Assembly: GCF_004296575.1 (NCBI RefSeq)
Contig: NZ_SAYT01000005.1
Location: 434,001-498,000 of the forward strand
DNA: 64,000 nucleotides
Source of the DNA: Dyella amyloliquefaciens
GTDB taxonomy: Bacteria > Pseudomonadota > Gammaproteobacteria > Xanthomonadales > Rhodanobacteraceae
Reading direction: 5' to 3'
In this document: positions 7,560-15,513 of the stretch, piece after piece
How the letters are laid out: every line of letters starts with the position of its first letter
How positions within the stretch are numbered: the stretch's first letter is position 1
The notes under the pieces: model-generated
Seen by the model: the letters and a program-made list of their open reading frames with translations, nothing else
What the model was told of the DNA's origin: nothing
The model's database searches: none
Position numbers and translations under genes: made by a program

Positions 7560-8960
7560 TCAGATCGTGCGCGAGTAGCGGGACGTTTCTGCCGGGTTAT
7601 TGAGGTACGCGTCGAAGTTCATCGCGATGTTGCGCAAGAGCAGACGTCCGCGCGCAGTGATTCGGATCGTCGCGTCATCCACTTCCACCAGGCCGTCGGA
7701 CGCTTGCTCGCGCAGTCGATCCAGCTCCATGGTGAAGCGGTCGGAAAAATCCAGTTGATGGTGCTCGCCGAAGCCGCGCATATCGAGTTCACCGTGGCAC
7801 ATCAGCTCACTGATCACGGCGCGGCGGATGAGATCGTCGCCACTTAGCGAAATGCCACGTGCCACCGGCAGGCGCCCCGCCTTGATGGCGGCTTCGTAAC
7901 CGATGAGGTCGCGCGCACTCTGGCTGTAACTGTCACCAATGCGACTGATGGCGCTGACGCCGAGTCCGATGATGTCGCAGTCGCCGTGGGTTGAATAACC
8001 CTGGAAGTTGCGCTGCAACGTGCGACTGCGTTGTGCACGCACCAGTTCGTCGTTGGCGCGCGCGAAATGATCCATGCCCACGTAGACATAACCCGCATCG
8101 CACAGGCGCTTGAAGGCGCGGCCGAACAGCGCCAGTCGCGTGGCGGGATCGGGCAGTTCATTGGCGTCGATCTGCTGCTGCGCCTTGAACAGCTTGGGCA
8201 GATGGGCGTAGCCATAGACGGCGATACGATCCGGAGCGAGACCGAGCACTTCGTCCAGGGTGCGGTCGAAGCCATCGAGGGTCTGACGCGGGAGCCCGTA
8301 GATGAGATCCACGCTCACTGAGCCATAGCCCGAGGCGCGCGCCGCATCCAGCACTTCGCGTGTCTGTTCCACGCTCTGGATGCGGTTGACGGCTTTCTGC
8401 ACGGCCGGATCGAAATCCTGAATACCCACCGAGATGCGGTTGAAGCCCAGCGTGGCCAGTTCCGTGATGTAGCGGCCGTCGGCGAAGCGCGGGTCGATCT
8501 CGATGCCGTACTCCCGCTCCCCTTGGCGGCGATAGTCGAAATGCCGCTCCAGCGTTTCGATCACCGCTGTCATGCGCGGCAGGTCGAGGTAGTTCGGCGT
8601 GCCGCCACCGAAATGGAGCTGCTTCAGCGGCCGGTCGCGATCGAACATCGGCCCCGCCATGGCGATCTCCTGGAACAGCAGCTCCAGGTAGTGGTCCGCC
8701 TTGGCGATATCGCGCGTGATGACGCGCATGCAGCCGCAGTAGAAGCAAGGGCTGAAGCAGAAGGGCACGTGTACGTAGACCGACAACGGCCGTGGCACGA
8801 GGTCTTCGTTGGAGGCCTGCGCCGCCGCCCGCAGGGCGGCTTCATCGAACCCGGTATGGAACTGCGGTGCCGTCGGATAGCTGGTGTAACGCGGTCCGGC
8901 GACGTCGTACCGGGCGATGAGGGTGGCGTCGAATTCGGGAACGATGGTATCGGTGCGCAT
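7560..8960 (-). CDS. hemN: Oxygen-independent coproporphyrinogen III dehydrogenase HemN
   Basis: A 466-aa radical SAM enzyme converting coproporphyrinogen III to protoporphyrinogen IX without oxygen. The cluster-binding motif is C68-x3-C72-x2-C75 with a further Cys77, as in E. coli HemN. RYDVAGPRYTSYPTA near the N-terminus and the GGGTP and EIDPR motifs are typical. Length matches the family (about 455-460 aa). It provides heme under low oxygen for cytochromes such as the NirK heme domain and the cbb3 oxidase. No Shine-Dalgarno sequence is visible before the ATG at 8960, and an FNR-type box lies 42.5 bp upstream, suggesting a leaderless transcript. fnr follows. Confidence 0.95.
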   Translation of the reverse strand: MRTDTIVPEFDATLIARYDVAGPRYTSYPTAPQFHTGFDEAALRAAAQASNEDLVPRPLSVYVHVPFCFSPCFYCGCMRVITRDIAKADHYLELLFQEIAMAGPMFDRDRPLKQLHFGGGTPNYLDLPRMTAVIETLERHFDYRRQGEREYGIEIDPRFADGRYITELATLGFNRISVGIQDFDPAVQKAVNRIQSVEQTREVLDAARASGYGSVSVDLIYGLPRQTLDGFDRTLDEVLGLAPDRIAVYGYAHLPKLFKAQQQIDANELPDPATRLALFGRAFKRLCDAGYVYVGMDHFARANDELVRAQRSRTLQRNFQGYSTHGDCDIIGLGVSAISRIGDSYSQSARDLIGYEAAIKAGRLPVARGISLSGDDLIRRAVISELMCHGELDMRGFGEHHQLDFSDRFTMELDRLREQASDGLVEVDDATIRITARGRLLLRNIAMNFDAYLNNPAETSRYSRTI

Positions 8961-8967
8961 GGGCGGC

Positions 8968-9009
8968 AGTATCGAACCGCCCCTGCGAGACTCATCTGAC
9001 GCCAGTCAG
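8968..9009 (-). promoter_or_regulatory. hemN promoter with FNR-family box
   Basis: The box CTGAC-GCCA-GTCAG (8996-9009) is a perfect palindrome centred at 9002.5. A -10-like GATACT (minus strand, 8973-8968) places the start at about 8960-8961, i.e. at the ATG, with the box near -41.5/-42.5. Box, -10 and start codon are therefore all consistent with a leaderless mRNA. The rest of the 123-bp gap up to the FAH-family gene shows nothing else. Confidence 0.6.
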
Positions 9010-9083
9010 GCGCCTGCGACATTTAGTGTAGGTTTCCGGCGCAAATCCCTGTGGTAAAGCGCCGCAGGTCACACCCATGTCGC

Positions 9084-10070
9084 TTAGCGCTTCTGCGGCG
9101 CGATCACCTGTTCGATGGAGCCGAAGATCGAGGCGCCGGACGCGTCGGTGACATCGATGCGCAGGCTGTCGCCAAACTTCAGGAACGGCGTGCTGGGCTT
9201 GCCGTCACGCAGGGTTTCCACCGTGCGCTGCTCAGCCAGGCACGACGCCCCCTTGCCGGTGTCTTCGTTGGCGATGGTGCCCGAGCCGACGATGGTGCCG
9301 GCGGTCAGCGGACGGGTCTTGGCGGCATGCGCCACCAGCTGTGCGAAGTTGAACTGCATGTCCACGCCGCACTCGGCCTCGCCGAACCACTGGCCGTTGA
9401 GCCAGGTGCGCATGGGCAGGTGCAGCTTCTCGTCCTGCCAGTCGTCGCCCAGTTCGTCCGGCGTCACGAACACCGGCGACAGCGCCGAGCGCGGCTTGGA
9501 CTGCAGGAAGCCGAAGCCCTTGGCGAGTTCGGCGGGAATCAGGCCACGCAGCGACACGTCGTTGACCAGGCCCACCAGCTGGATATGGCCCGCCGCCTGC
9601 GCCGGCGTCACCGCCATCGGCACGTCGTCGGTGACCACCACCACTTCGGCTTCGAGGTCGATGCCGTAGTCCTCGCTGGGCACCACCACCGGGTCGCGGG
9701 GGCCCAGGAAGCCGGCGCTGGTGGCCTGGTACATCAGCGGATCGACGTAGAAGGATTCCGGCACCTCGGCGCCGCGGGCGCGACGCACGCGCTCCACGTG
9801 AGGCAGATAGGCGCTGCCGTCGACGAACTCGTAGGCACGCGGCAGCGGCGACGCCATCGCGGTGACGTCCAGCGCGAACGCATCGGCGGCCTTGCCTGCG
9901 TTGAGATCGTCCGACAGCGCATTCAGGCGCGGCGCCACGTTGGACCAGTCGTCCAGGGCGGCCTGCAGGGTGGCGGCAATGCCCGTGGCCTTCACGGCCT
10001 TGGCCAGGTCGCGGCTGACAACGATGAGCGTACCGTCGCGGCCGCCTTCCTTCAGGGAACCCAGTTTCAT
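9084..10070 (-). CDS. Fumarylacetoacetate hydrolase family protein (tyrosine degradation)
   Basis: A 328-aa protein from the ATG at 10070, preceded by GGAGCAAAAC; 35 codons of upstream open frame look non-coding. It has an N-terminal extension (MKLGSLKEGGRDGTLIVVSRD) and a FAH catalytic domain with DYGIDLEAEVVVVTDDVP, NDVSLR and GTIVGSGTI, where the acidic residues bind Mg2+/Ca2+. It is expected to split 4-fumarylacetoacetate into fumarate and acetoacetate, the last step of homogentisate degradation. Position directly after hmgA supports this over other FAH-superfamily hydrolases. Being about 330 aa, it is shorter than the ~420-aa eukaryotic-type fumarylacetoacetase. Confidence 0.88.
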   Translation of the reverse strand: MKLGSLKEGGRDGTLIVVSRDLAKAVKATGIAATLQAALDDWSNVAPRLNALSDDLNAGKAADAFALDVTAMASPLPRAYEFVDGSAYLPHVERVRRARGAEVPESFYVDPLMYQATSAGFLGPRDPVVVPSEDYGIDLEAEVVVVTDDVPMAVTPAQAAGHIQLVGLVNDVSLRGLIPAELAKGFGFLQSKPRSALSPVFVTPDELGDDWQDEKLHLPMRTWLNGQWFGEAECGVDMQFNFAQLVAHAAKTRPLTAGTIVGSGTIANEDTGKGASCLAEQRTVETLRDGKPSTPFLKFGDSLRIDVTDASGASIFGSIEQVIAPQKR

Positions 10071-10135
10071 GTTTTGCTCCGGTGGCCGCGCCGGGGCGCG
10101 GCCCTGTCGTTCTTGGTGGATACGGTGACCCGGCC

Positions 10136-11437
10136 TTACTTGCCGGTGAAATGCTTCTGGATGCCCTGCCAGCACTCGTAGTAGCTGCCCTGCAGCTGCT
10201 TCGATTCCAGCGCCTGCCGGGTCGGATGGATCACCCGGCGCGTCTCGAACATGAAGGCCATGGTGCCTGTGATCACGTCCGGCTGGGACAGGTCACGGGT
10301 CGACGCCTTCTCGTACGTCGCCGCGTCCGGCCCGTGGCCGCTCATGCAATTGTGCAACGAGGAGCCGCCCGGCACGAAACCCTCGGCCTTGGCATCGTAG
10401 GCGCCGGTGATCAGGCCCATGAACTCGCTGGCGATGTTGCGGTGGAACCACGGCGGGCGGAACGTGTTCTGCGCCACCAGCCAGCGCGGCGGGAAGATCA
10501 CGAAGTCCATGTTGCTCACGCCCGCGGTGTCGCTGGGCGAATGCAGCACGAGGAAGATGCTCGGGTCCGGATGGTCGTAGCTGATCGAGCCGATCGTGTT
10601 GAAGCGGCGCAGGTCGTACTTGTATGGCGCGTAGTTGCCATGCCAGCCGACCACGTCGAGCGGCGAGTGATCGATCTGCGCACGCCACAGGTTGCCTTGG
10701 AACTTCGCGACCAGTTCGAACTTGCCTTCCACGTCTTCATACGCGGCCACCGGCGTGAGGAAGTCACGCGGGTTGGCCAGGCCGTTGCTGCCGATGGGAC
10801 CGAGGTCCGGCAGGCGCAGCAGCGCGCCAAAGTTCTCGGCGATATAGCCTCGCGCGGTCTCGTCCAGCAGCTCCACGCGGAAACGCACGCCACGCGGAAT
10901 CACCGCCATTTCCAGCGGCTCCAGCTCGATCACGCCGAACTCGGTAGCCAGGCGCAGGCGCCCCTGCTGCGGCACGATCAGCAGCTCGCCGTCGGCGTTG
11001 TAGAAGAAGCGACCCTGCATCGAGCGATTGGCCACGTACAGGTGGATGCCGACGCCCGACTGCTCGGCCGGACCTCCGTTGCCCGCCATGGTGACGATGC
11101 CGTCGATGAAATCGGTGGGCTCGCCAGGCAGCGGCAGCGGGTCCCAGCGCAGCTGGTTTGGATTCGCCGGCACTTCGTTGAAGCGGTTGTGGAAGCGGCC
11201 TTCCGGCACCGCATCGAACGGGTGATGCATCGCCGCCGGGCGAATCCGGTACAGCCAGCTGCGGCGGTTGCTGTGGCGCGGCGCCGTGAAGGCGGTTCCG
11301 GACAGCTGCTCGGCATACAGGCCGTGCGCGACCTGCTGTGGCGAATTCTGCCCTTCAGGCAGCACGCCGGGCATGGCCTCGGTGGCGAATTCGTTGGCGA
11401 AACCGGATTGGTAACCCTTGCTGGCCTTATCAGACAT
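10136..11437 (-). CDS. hmgA: Homogentisate 1,2-dioxygenase
   Basis: A 433-aa protein, the usual length. It opens the aromatic ring of homogentisate to 4-maleylacetoacetate using non-heme iron. Typical segments are [13 protein letters not shown] at the N-terminus, [17 protein letters not shown], the C-terminal iron site around [18 protein letters not shown], and the H-E-H ligands in that region and in [11 protein letters not shown]. The ATG at 11437 ([10 protein letters not shown]) is chosen by homology; the open frame to 11569 runs back into repeat DNA. It follows hppD, from which it is separated by the DUF559 unit, and precedes the FAH gene. No maleylacetoacetate isomerase gene is seen in the window. 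Confidence 0.96.
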   Translation of the reverse strand: MSDKASKGYQSGFANEFATEAMPGVLPEGQNSPQQVAHGLYAEQLSGTAFTAPRHSNRRSWLYRIRPAAMHHPFDAVPEGRFHNRFNEVPANPNQLRWDPLPLPGEPTDFIDGIVTMAGNGGPAEQSGVGIHLYVANRSMQGRFFYNADGELLIVPQQGRLRLATEFGVIELEPLEMAVIPRGVRFRVELLDETARGYIAENFGALLRLPDLGPIGSNGLANPRDFLTPVAAYEDVEGKFELVAKFQGNLWRAQIDHSPLDVVGWHGNYAPYKYDLRRFNTIGSISYDHPDPSIFLVLHSPSDTAGVSNMDFVIFPPRWLVAQNTFRPPWFHRNIASEFMGLITGAYDAKAEGFVPGGSSLHNCMSGHGPDAATYEKASTRDLSQPDVITGTMAFMFETRRVIHPTRQALESKQLQGSYYECWQGIQKHFTGK

Positions 11438-11456
11438 GCATCCGCCTTGTGCTTTT

Positions 11457-11503
11457 TCTAAAGCCCCTCTCCCTCCGGGAGAGGGGTTGGGGTGAGGGTT
11501 CGG
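11457..11503. repeat. Inverted repeat, hmgA-proximal end of DUF559 unit
   Basis: A 47-bp copy starting TCTAAAGCCCCTCTCCC and containing a 10-bp-stem hairpin. It supplies the stop codon and the last dozen codons ([13 protein letters not shown]) of the DUF559 protein. It matches the reverse complement of 11859-11905 with three mismatches. Confidence 0.85.
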
Positions 11504-11856
11504 TCTTGCGCAGCGCCAAGAATAGCCTCGAGCACCGCAGCCGTTTGTTGCAGAACCTCGTTGTCCCAATAGCGCAGGACCTTGAGGCCAAGCGATTCAA
11601 GAAAACGAGTGCGCGTTTCGTCTGCGCCCTCGTTGTGTTGCGAACCGTCAAGCTCGATCACCAGCCTGGCCGAGTCGCAGTAAAAATCCGCTACGTAGGG
11701 AGGGATGGGATGCTGCCTGCGGAATTTAAGCCCGTTCAAGCGCCCTGCCCGAAGGTGGAGCCAGAGGCGCTGTTCGGCTTCCGTACTTGAATGCCGAAGT
11801 TCGCGCGCATGACCGCGCGTTCTGGTTGGCAACGGTGGCTTCCTGCCTCCGCGCAT
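11458..11856 (-). CDS. DUF559 domain protein, Vsr-like PD-(D/E)XK nuclease fold
   Basis: A 132-aa protein. The core reads as DUF559, related to the very-short-patch-repair endonuclease fold: [34 protein letters not shown] followed by [12 protein letters not shown], with the candidate metal-binding Asp and the E-x-D-G motif intact, and then [21 protein letters not shown]. The C-terminal residues are encoded by the flanking repeat. Biological function is not established for the family. It is on the same strand as hppD and hmgA, so it could be co-transcribed with them. It may be the nuclease that helped spread the repeat pair. Confidence 0.85.
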   Translation of the reverse strand: MRGGRKPPLPTRTRGHARELRHSSTEAEQRLWLHLRAGRLNGLKFRRQHPIPPYVADFYCDSARLVIELDGSQHNEGADETRTRFLESLGLKVLRYWDNEVLQQTAAVLEAILGAAQDRTLTPTPLPEGEGL

Positions 11857-11858
11857 TT

Positions 11859-11905
11859 CCGCACCCTCTCCCCAACCCCTCTCCCGCAGGGAGAGGGGCT
11901 TTAGA
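11859..11905. repeat. Inverted repeat, hppD-proximal end of DUF559 unit
   Basis: A 47-bp copy ending in GGGAGAGGGGCTTTAGA, which is the reverse complement of the other end apart from three positions. It lies between the hppD stop (11916) and the DUF559 start (11856). It has no T-run, so it is not a standard terminator. Confidence 0.85.
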
Positions 11906-11915
11906 GCAAAAGCGT

Positions 11916-13013
11916 TTACAGGAAGCCGCGCTTCATCTGGTCGCGTTCGATCGACTCGAACAGCGCCTGGAAGTTGCCTTCACCGAAGCCTTCATTGCCC
12001 TTGCGCTGGATGATCTCGAAGAAGATCGGGCCGATGTTGTTCTGCGTGAAGATCTGCAGCAGCTTGCGCTGCTTGGTCTCCGGATCGGCGTCGATCAGGA
12101 TCTTGTTCTTCGCCAGGCGCGGCACGTCCTCGCCGTGGTTCGGAATACGCATGTCGATCACGTCGAAGTAGGTGTCCGGCGTATCGAGGAATTCCACGCC
12201 CTGCGCGCGCATCGCTTCCACCGTGTCATAGATGTTGTCGGTGAACAGCGCAATGTGCTGGATGCCTTCGCCGTGATAGGCGTCGAGGTACTCGTTGATC
12301 TGCGACTTCGGATCGCTCGATTCGTTGAGCGGGATGCGCACGATGCCGTCCGGCGCGGTCATCGCCTTGGACACCAGGCCGGTCTTGGCGCCCTTGATGT
12401 CGAAGTAGCGGATCTCGCGGAAGTTGAACAGGCGCTCGTAGTAGTCCGACCACTTCTGCATGTTGCCGAAGTAGAGGTTGTGCGTGAGGTGGTCGATGAA
12501 GGTGAGGCCAAAACCCTTCGGATGCTGCTCGGCACCCGGGATCGGCGCGTAGTCGTCGCCGTAGATGCTGCCCGTGTCGCCGTAACGATCCACCAGGTAC
12601 AGCATGCAGTCGCCGATGCCCTTCACCACCGGCGCGTTGATCGCCTTGGTGGCTTCGCCAAGTTCGCCCAGCGACTCACCGCCGTTACCGAGCACGGTGG
12701 CACGCACCTCGTCGGCCGGCTTCTTGAAGCGGATGGCGAAGCCTGCGGCGCAAGGACCATGCGCCTTGGCGAATTCGGCGGCGAAGGAGTCCGGATCCTC
12801 GTTGACCAGCAGGCTCACGTCACCCTGGCGGTAGACCGTGATCGGACGGCTCTTGTGCTTGAGCACGGCGCTGAAGCCCATGCTCTTGAACAGGTCGTGC
12901 AGCTCCTGCTCGCGACCGGCCGGGGCGGCAAACTCAACGAACTCGAAGCCGTTGATGCCCATGGGGTTTTCGAAGGTGGTGACCTGCATGCCAAGATTGG
13001 GCTGCGCGCTCAT
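11916..13013 (-). CDS. hppD: 4-hydroxyphenylpyruvate dioxygenase
   Basis: A 365-aa non-heme iron dioxygenase converting 4-hydroxyphenylpyruvate to homogentisate and CO2. It has two VOC-type halves, with the C-terminal half holding the iron site: FIDHLTHNLY (His), EGIQHIALFTDNI (His) and GPIFFEIIQRKGNEGFGEGNF (Glu), plus the conserved C-terminal EGNFQALFESIE. Length fits bacterial HPPD. The ATG at 13013 has AGGAGATTCCC upstream. First gene of hppD, DUF559, hmgA, FAH; its promoter faces the divergent MarR gene and has an operator-like palindrome between -35 and -10. Confidence 0.97.
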   Translation of the reverse strand: MSAQPNLGMQVTTFENPMGINGFEFVEFAAPAGREQELHDLFKSMGFSAVLKHKSRPITVYRQGDVSLLVNEDPDSFAAEFAKAHGPCAAGFAIRFKKPADEVRATVLGNGGESLGELGEATKAINAPVVKGIGDCMLYLVDRYGDTGSIYGDDYAPIPGAEQHPKGFGLTFIDHLTHNLYFGNMQKWSDYYERLFNFREIRYFDIKGAKTGLVSKAMTAPDGIVRIPLNESSDPKSQINEYLDAYHGEGIQHIALFTDNIYDTVEAMRAQGVEFLDTPDTYFDVIDMRIPNHGEDVPRLAKNKILIDADPETKQRKLLQIFTQNNIGPIFFEIIQRKGNEGFGEGNFQALFESIERDQMKRGFL

Positions 13014-13082
13014 GGGAATCTCCTGGTGGATCGATGCTCAATGGCCCTACGCCAAGCGTGCGACCATCCTCATAATCCCAGC

Positions 13083-13111
13083 GTTATAGTTACATATGAA
13101 ACCAATTGCAA
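13083..13111 (-). promoter_or_regulatory. hppD promoter with MarR-type operator in the spacer
   Basis: On the minus strand there is TTGCAA (13111-13106), a 17-bp spacer and TATAAC (13088-13083), a good sigma-70 promoter with a start near 13076. The spacer is occupied by the imperfect palindrome GTTACATATGAAAC (13089-13102), symmetric but for one base pair. A protein bound there would block polymerase. The divergent MarR gene starts 24 bp beyond the palindrome, so it is the likely repressor and may also control itself. Confidence 0.6.
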
Positions 13112-13125
13112 GGAGCATCGCATCA

Positions 13126-13584
13126 GTGTCCGCTGAACGCCATCCCGACCATGCCCCGCTGGAGCTGGAGCATTTCCTGCCCTACAGGCTCTCCATCCTG
13201 TCCAATGCGGTCAGCCAGGCCATCGCCGACGACTACCAGCGGCGTTTCGACCTCAGCATGACGGAGTGGCGCGTGATGGCCGTGCTGGCGCGATTTGACG
13301 GCCTGTCGGCACGTGAAGTGGCCGAACGCACCCTGATGGACAAGGTGGCGGTGAGCCGGGCCCTGGCCAAGCTGGTCGAGGCCGGCTGGGTGACCCGGGC
13401 CACCCACGATGGCGACAAGCGCCGCTCGGTGCTGGGCCTGAGCGAGGCCGGCTGGGCGATCCACGAGGTGGTGGCGCCGATGGCGCGGGCGCACGAGCGC
13501 AACCTTCTGGAAAAGCTCGACGAAGAGGAGCGCACCTGGCTGCTGCGCATCCTCGACAAGCTGCAGGCGATCGAGCCGAAGTAG
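13126..13584 (+). CDS. MarR-family transcription regulator, divergent from hppD
   Basis: A 152-aa protein from the GTG at 13126, which has AAGGAG 10 nt upstream. An in-frame ATG at 13096 would add 10 residues, but it lacks a ribosome-binding site and lies within the operator palindrome, so I reject it. A winged-helix domain is clear: LTEWRVMAVLARFDGLSAREVAERTLMDKVAVSRALAKLVEAGWVTRATHDGDKRR (read with SM before TEW). Divergence from hppD suggests that it represses homogentisate-pathway genes, with a pathway intermediate as ligand. That role is inference. Confidence 0.85.
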   Translation: MSAERHPDHAPLELEHFLPYRLSILSNAVSQAIADDYQRRFDLSMTEWRVMAVLARFDGLSAREVAERTLMDKVAVSRALAKLVEAGWVTRATHDGDKRRSVLGLSEAGWAIHEVVAPMARAHERNLLEKLDEEERTWLLRILDKLQAIEPK

Positions 13585-13607
13585 GCAGTAAGCGCCACCT
13601 TTTGATC

Positions 13608-13835
13608 GTCATTCCCGCGAGGTGCTCTTCAACAGCTGAAAAGCTGGTCAAGCGGGAGGCGCTTCAAAACAGCGAAGCTGGTCATCCAGTGCCTTGGCTC
13701 TTATTGCACCGAAAAGTCGCTGGATGACTCGCTACGCTCACCCCTTCGGGGCCGCCCTACGGGCGTTCTGCGCGCTTCGCGCTTGTCCCGCTTGACCAGC
13801 CTGCGGCTGTTGAAAGGCACCTCGCTGGAATGACG
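13608..13835. repeat. Dispersed intergenic repeat, family A (long copy)
   Basis: It fills the gap between the MarR gene and the first POT transporter. It begins GTCATTCCCGCGAGG, ends with a matching inverted GGAATGACG, and contains GGATGACTCGCTACGCTC, CCCCTTCGGGG and GCGTTCTGCGCGCTTCGCG. Related copies are at 17116, 20485, 34323 and 35189. No protein-coding signal is seen; it may form a long hairpin between convergent genes. Confidence 0.75.
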
Positions 13836-13850
13836 GAGTTGAGGGCTTCC

Positions 13851-15359
13851 TTACTTCACCCCGTGCATCAACCGGTTGATCAGCGGCGCGATCAGGAACA
13901 ACAGCACACCCGCCCCGGCCAGCAGCCAGAAGCTGAAGGTGAAGCCGCTCAGCGCGGAGGCGACGGTCATGCCGGTTTCGCCGCTGACGTGGCCGGCGAA
14001 GATGCCCGAAAGGTTGTTGCCGATCCCGGTGGAGAGGAACCAGCCGCCCATGGCGAAGCCCACCAGGCGCACCGGCGCCAGCTTGGTCACCATCGACAGG
14101 CCGATCGGCGACAGACACAGCTCGCCAAGGGTCTGCAGTACGTAGACCAGTACCAGCGGCCAGAACGGGATCAGGTTGCGGCTATCGACCAGGCTGGACA
14201 GCGCGTACATCAGCACCACGAAGGCCAGCGCATTGCCGAGCAGGCCCAGGCCGAACTTTCGCGGGATCGAAGGCTCCATGTTGCGCTTGTCCAGCCAGCC
14301 CCAGGCGATGGACACGAACGGCGCCAGCAGCACCAGCGCCAACGGCGCGACCGACTGGAACCAGCCCACCGGGAATTCCCAGCCGCCGAACATCTTGCGG
14401 TCGACGATGTTCTGCGCGAGGAAGTTGAACGAGCTGCCCGCCTGTTCGTAGAACATCCAGAACAGCACGTTGAACACGAAGATGATCAGCATCGCGATCA
14501 CGCGGTTGCGCTGCACCTTGCCCTCGCGGATGCCTTCCACCAGCAGCAGCGCGGACAGACCCACGAACAGCACGCTGAGCATCCACTGCAGCACCACGGC
14601 GCCGGCCTTCGCCATCACCAGGTAGACCAGCGGGATGGCAAGCACGCAACCGATGAACACGTAGAGCACGCGCATGCGGTTGGCCTGGTCCGCCGTCGGG
14701 CGACCCACGCCCTTGAGCTGGCGACGGCCGACCCAGAACCAGAACAGGCTGATCAGCATGCCGATGCCCGATGCCAGGAACACCAGCTTGTAGTTCTGCT
14801 GCATCGGCGTGTCGGTGAAATAGCTCGCCATCCAGCCGGTGATCAGCGGCGAGAACAGTGCACCCGCGTTGATGCCCATGTAGAACAGGGTGAAGCCGCG
14901 GTCGCGGCGCGCGTCACTCACGCCGTAGAGCTGGCCCACCATCGAAGAGATGTTCGGCTTGAACAGGCCATTGCCGACGATCACGGTGGACAGGCCGAGC
15001 AGGAAGATGTCCTGGTTCGGCACCATGATCAGGAACAGGCCGGCCGACATCACGATGGCGCCGACCAGGATCGAGCGCTGGTAGCCAATGATGCGGTCGG
15101 CGACATAGCCGCCGAACACCGCCGCCGCATAGACCAGCGCCAGATAGGCGCCATAGGTGCGGCTGGCGAAGCCCTGCCCCGACGGATCGTTGTTGAAGAA
15201 CTCCGCCACGATGTACAGCGTGAGCGCCCAGCGCATGCCGTAGAAGGCGAAGCGCTCCCAGAACTCCGTCATGAACAGCATCCACAACGGACGCGGATGC
15301 CCCATGGTCTGCGGGTAATCGGGTACCGACGGCGCGGTGGTCGTGGTGGCGTGGGTCAT
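13851..15359 (-). CDS. POT/PTR-family proton-dependent oligopeptide transporter
   Basis: A 502-aa inner-membrane protein from the ATG at 15359 with AGGGGAACGC upstream; about 30 upstream codons in frame look non-coding. The family signature is clear: the proton-coupling ExxERF in FMTEFWERFAFYG, the GGYVADRIIGYQRSI motif between early helices, and FKPNISSMVGQLYG. About 14 membrane segments are expected. It imports di- and tripeptides with protons. It is a tandem paralogue of the next gene, with near-identical N-terminal blocks (PQTMGHPRPLWMLFMTEFW). Confidence 0.93.
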   Translation of the reverse strand: MTHATTTTAPSVPDYPQTMGHPRPLWMLFMTEFWERFAFYGMRWALTLYIVAEFFNNDPSGQGFASRTYGAYLALVYAAAVFGGYVADRIIGYQRSILVGAIVMSAGLFLIMVPNQDIFLLGLSTVIVGNGLFKPNISSMVGQLYGVSDARRDRGFTLFYMGINAGALFSPLITGWMASYFTDTPMQQNYKLVFLASGIGMLISLFWFWVGRRQLKGVGRPTADQANRMRVLYVFIGCVLAIPLVYLVMAKAGAVVLQWMLSVLFVGLSALLLVEGIREGKVQRNRVIAMLIIFVFNVLFWMFYEQAGSSFNFLAQNIVDRKMFGGWEFPVGWFQSVAPLALVLLAPFVSIAWGWLDKRNMEPSIPRKFGLGLLGNALAFVVLMYALSSLVDSRNLIPFWPLVLVYVLQTLGELCLSPIGLSMVTKLAPVRLVGFAMGGWFLSTGIGNNLSGIFAGHVSGETGMTVASALSGFTFSFWLLAGAGVLLFLIAPLINRLMHGVK

Positions 15360-15513
15360 GCGTTCCCCTGTTGGGTGTGGTCGGCACGTCGCGTGCGGAC
15401 CGGTTGAAGCGGACGGGGAGATGTAACCGGCCAGCGCCGAATCCGTCAAATGCACCGCAGCATATTGCGAATCTGATAAGGCGCCACGGAAACCTGCCGT
15501 GGCGCCCCTTCAT

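Larger units (their letters stand above)
11457..11905 (-). mobile_element. DUF559 nuclease unit bounded by 47-bp inverted repeats
   Basis: The ends 11457-11503 and 11859-11905 are inverted copies identical at 44 of 47 positions. Each holds a perfect 10-bp hairpin, CCCCTCTCCC against GGGAGAGGGG. The 449-bp unit contains only the DUF559 gene: its stop codon lies inside one repeat and its start codon 2 bp inside the other. It sits between hppD and hmgA, which are normally adjacent functionally. No target-site duplication is obvious. Calling it mobile is an inference from this architecture. Confidence 0.5.

Noticed and set aside
13096-13125. ATG at 13096 as start of the MarR gene
   Set aside because: It lies inside the operator palindrome, has no ribosome-binding site, and a GTG with AAGGAG upstream is available at 13126.
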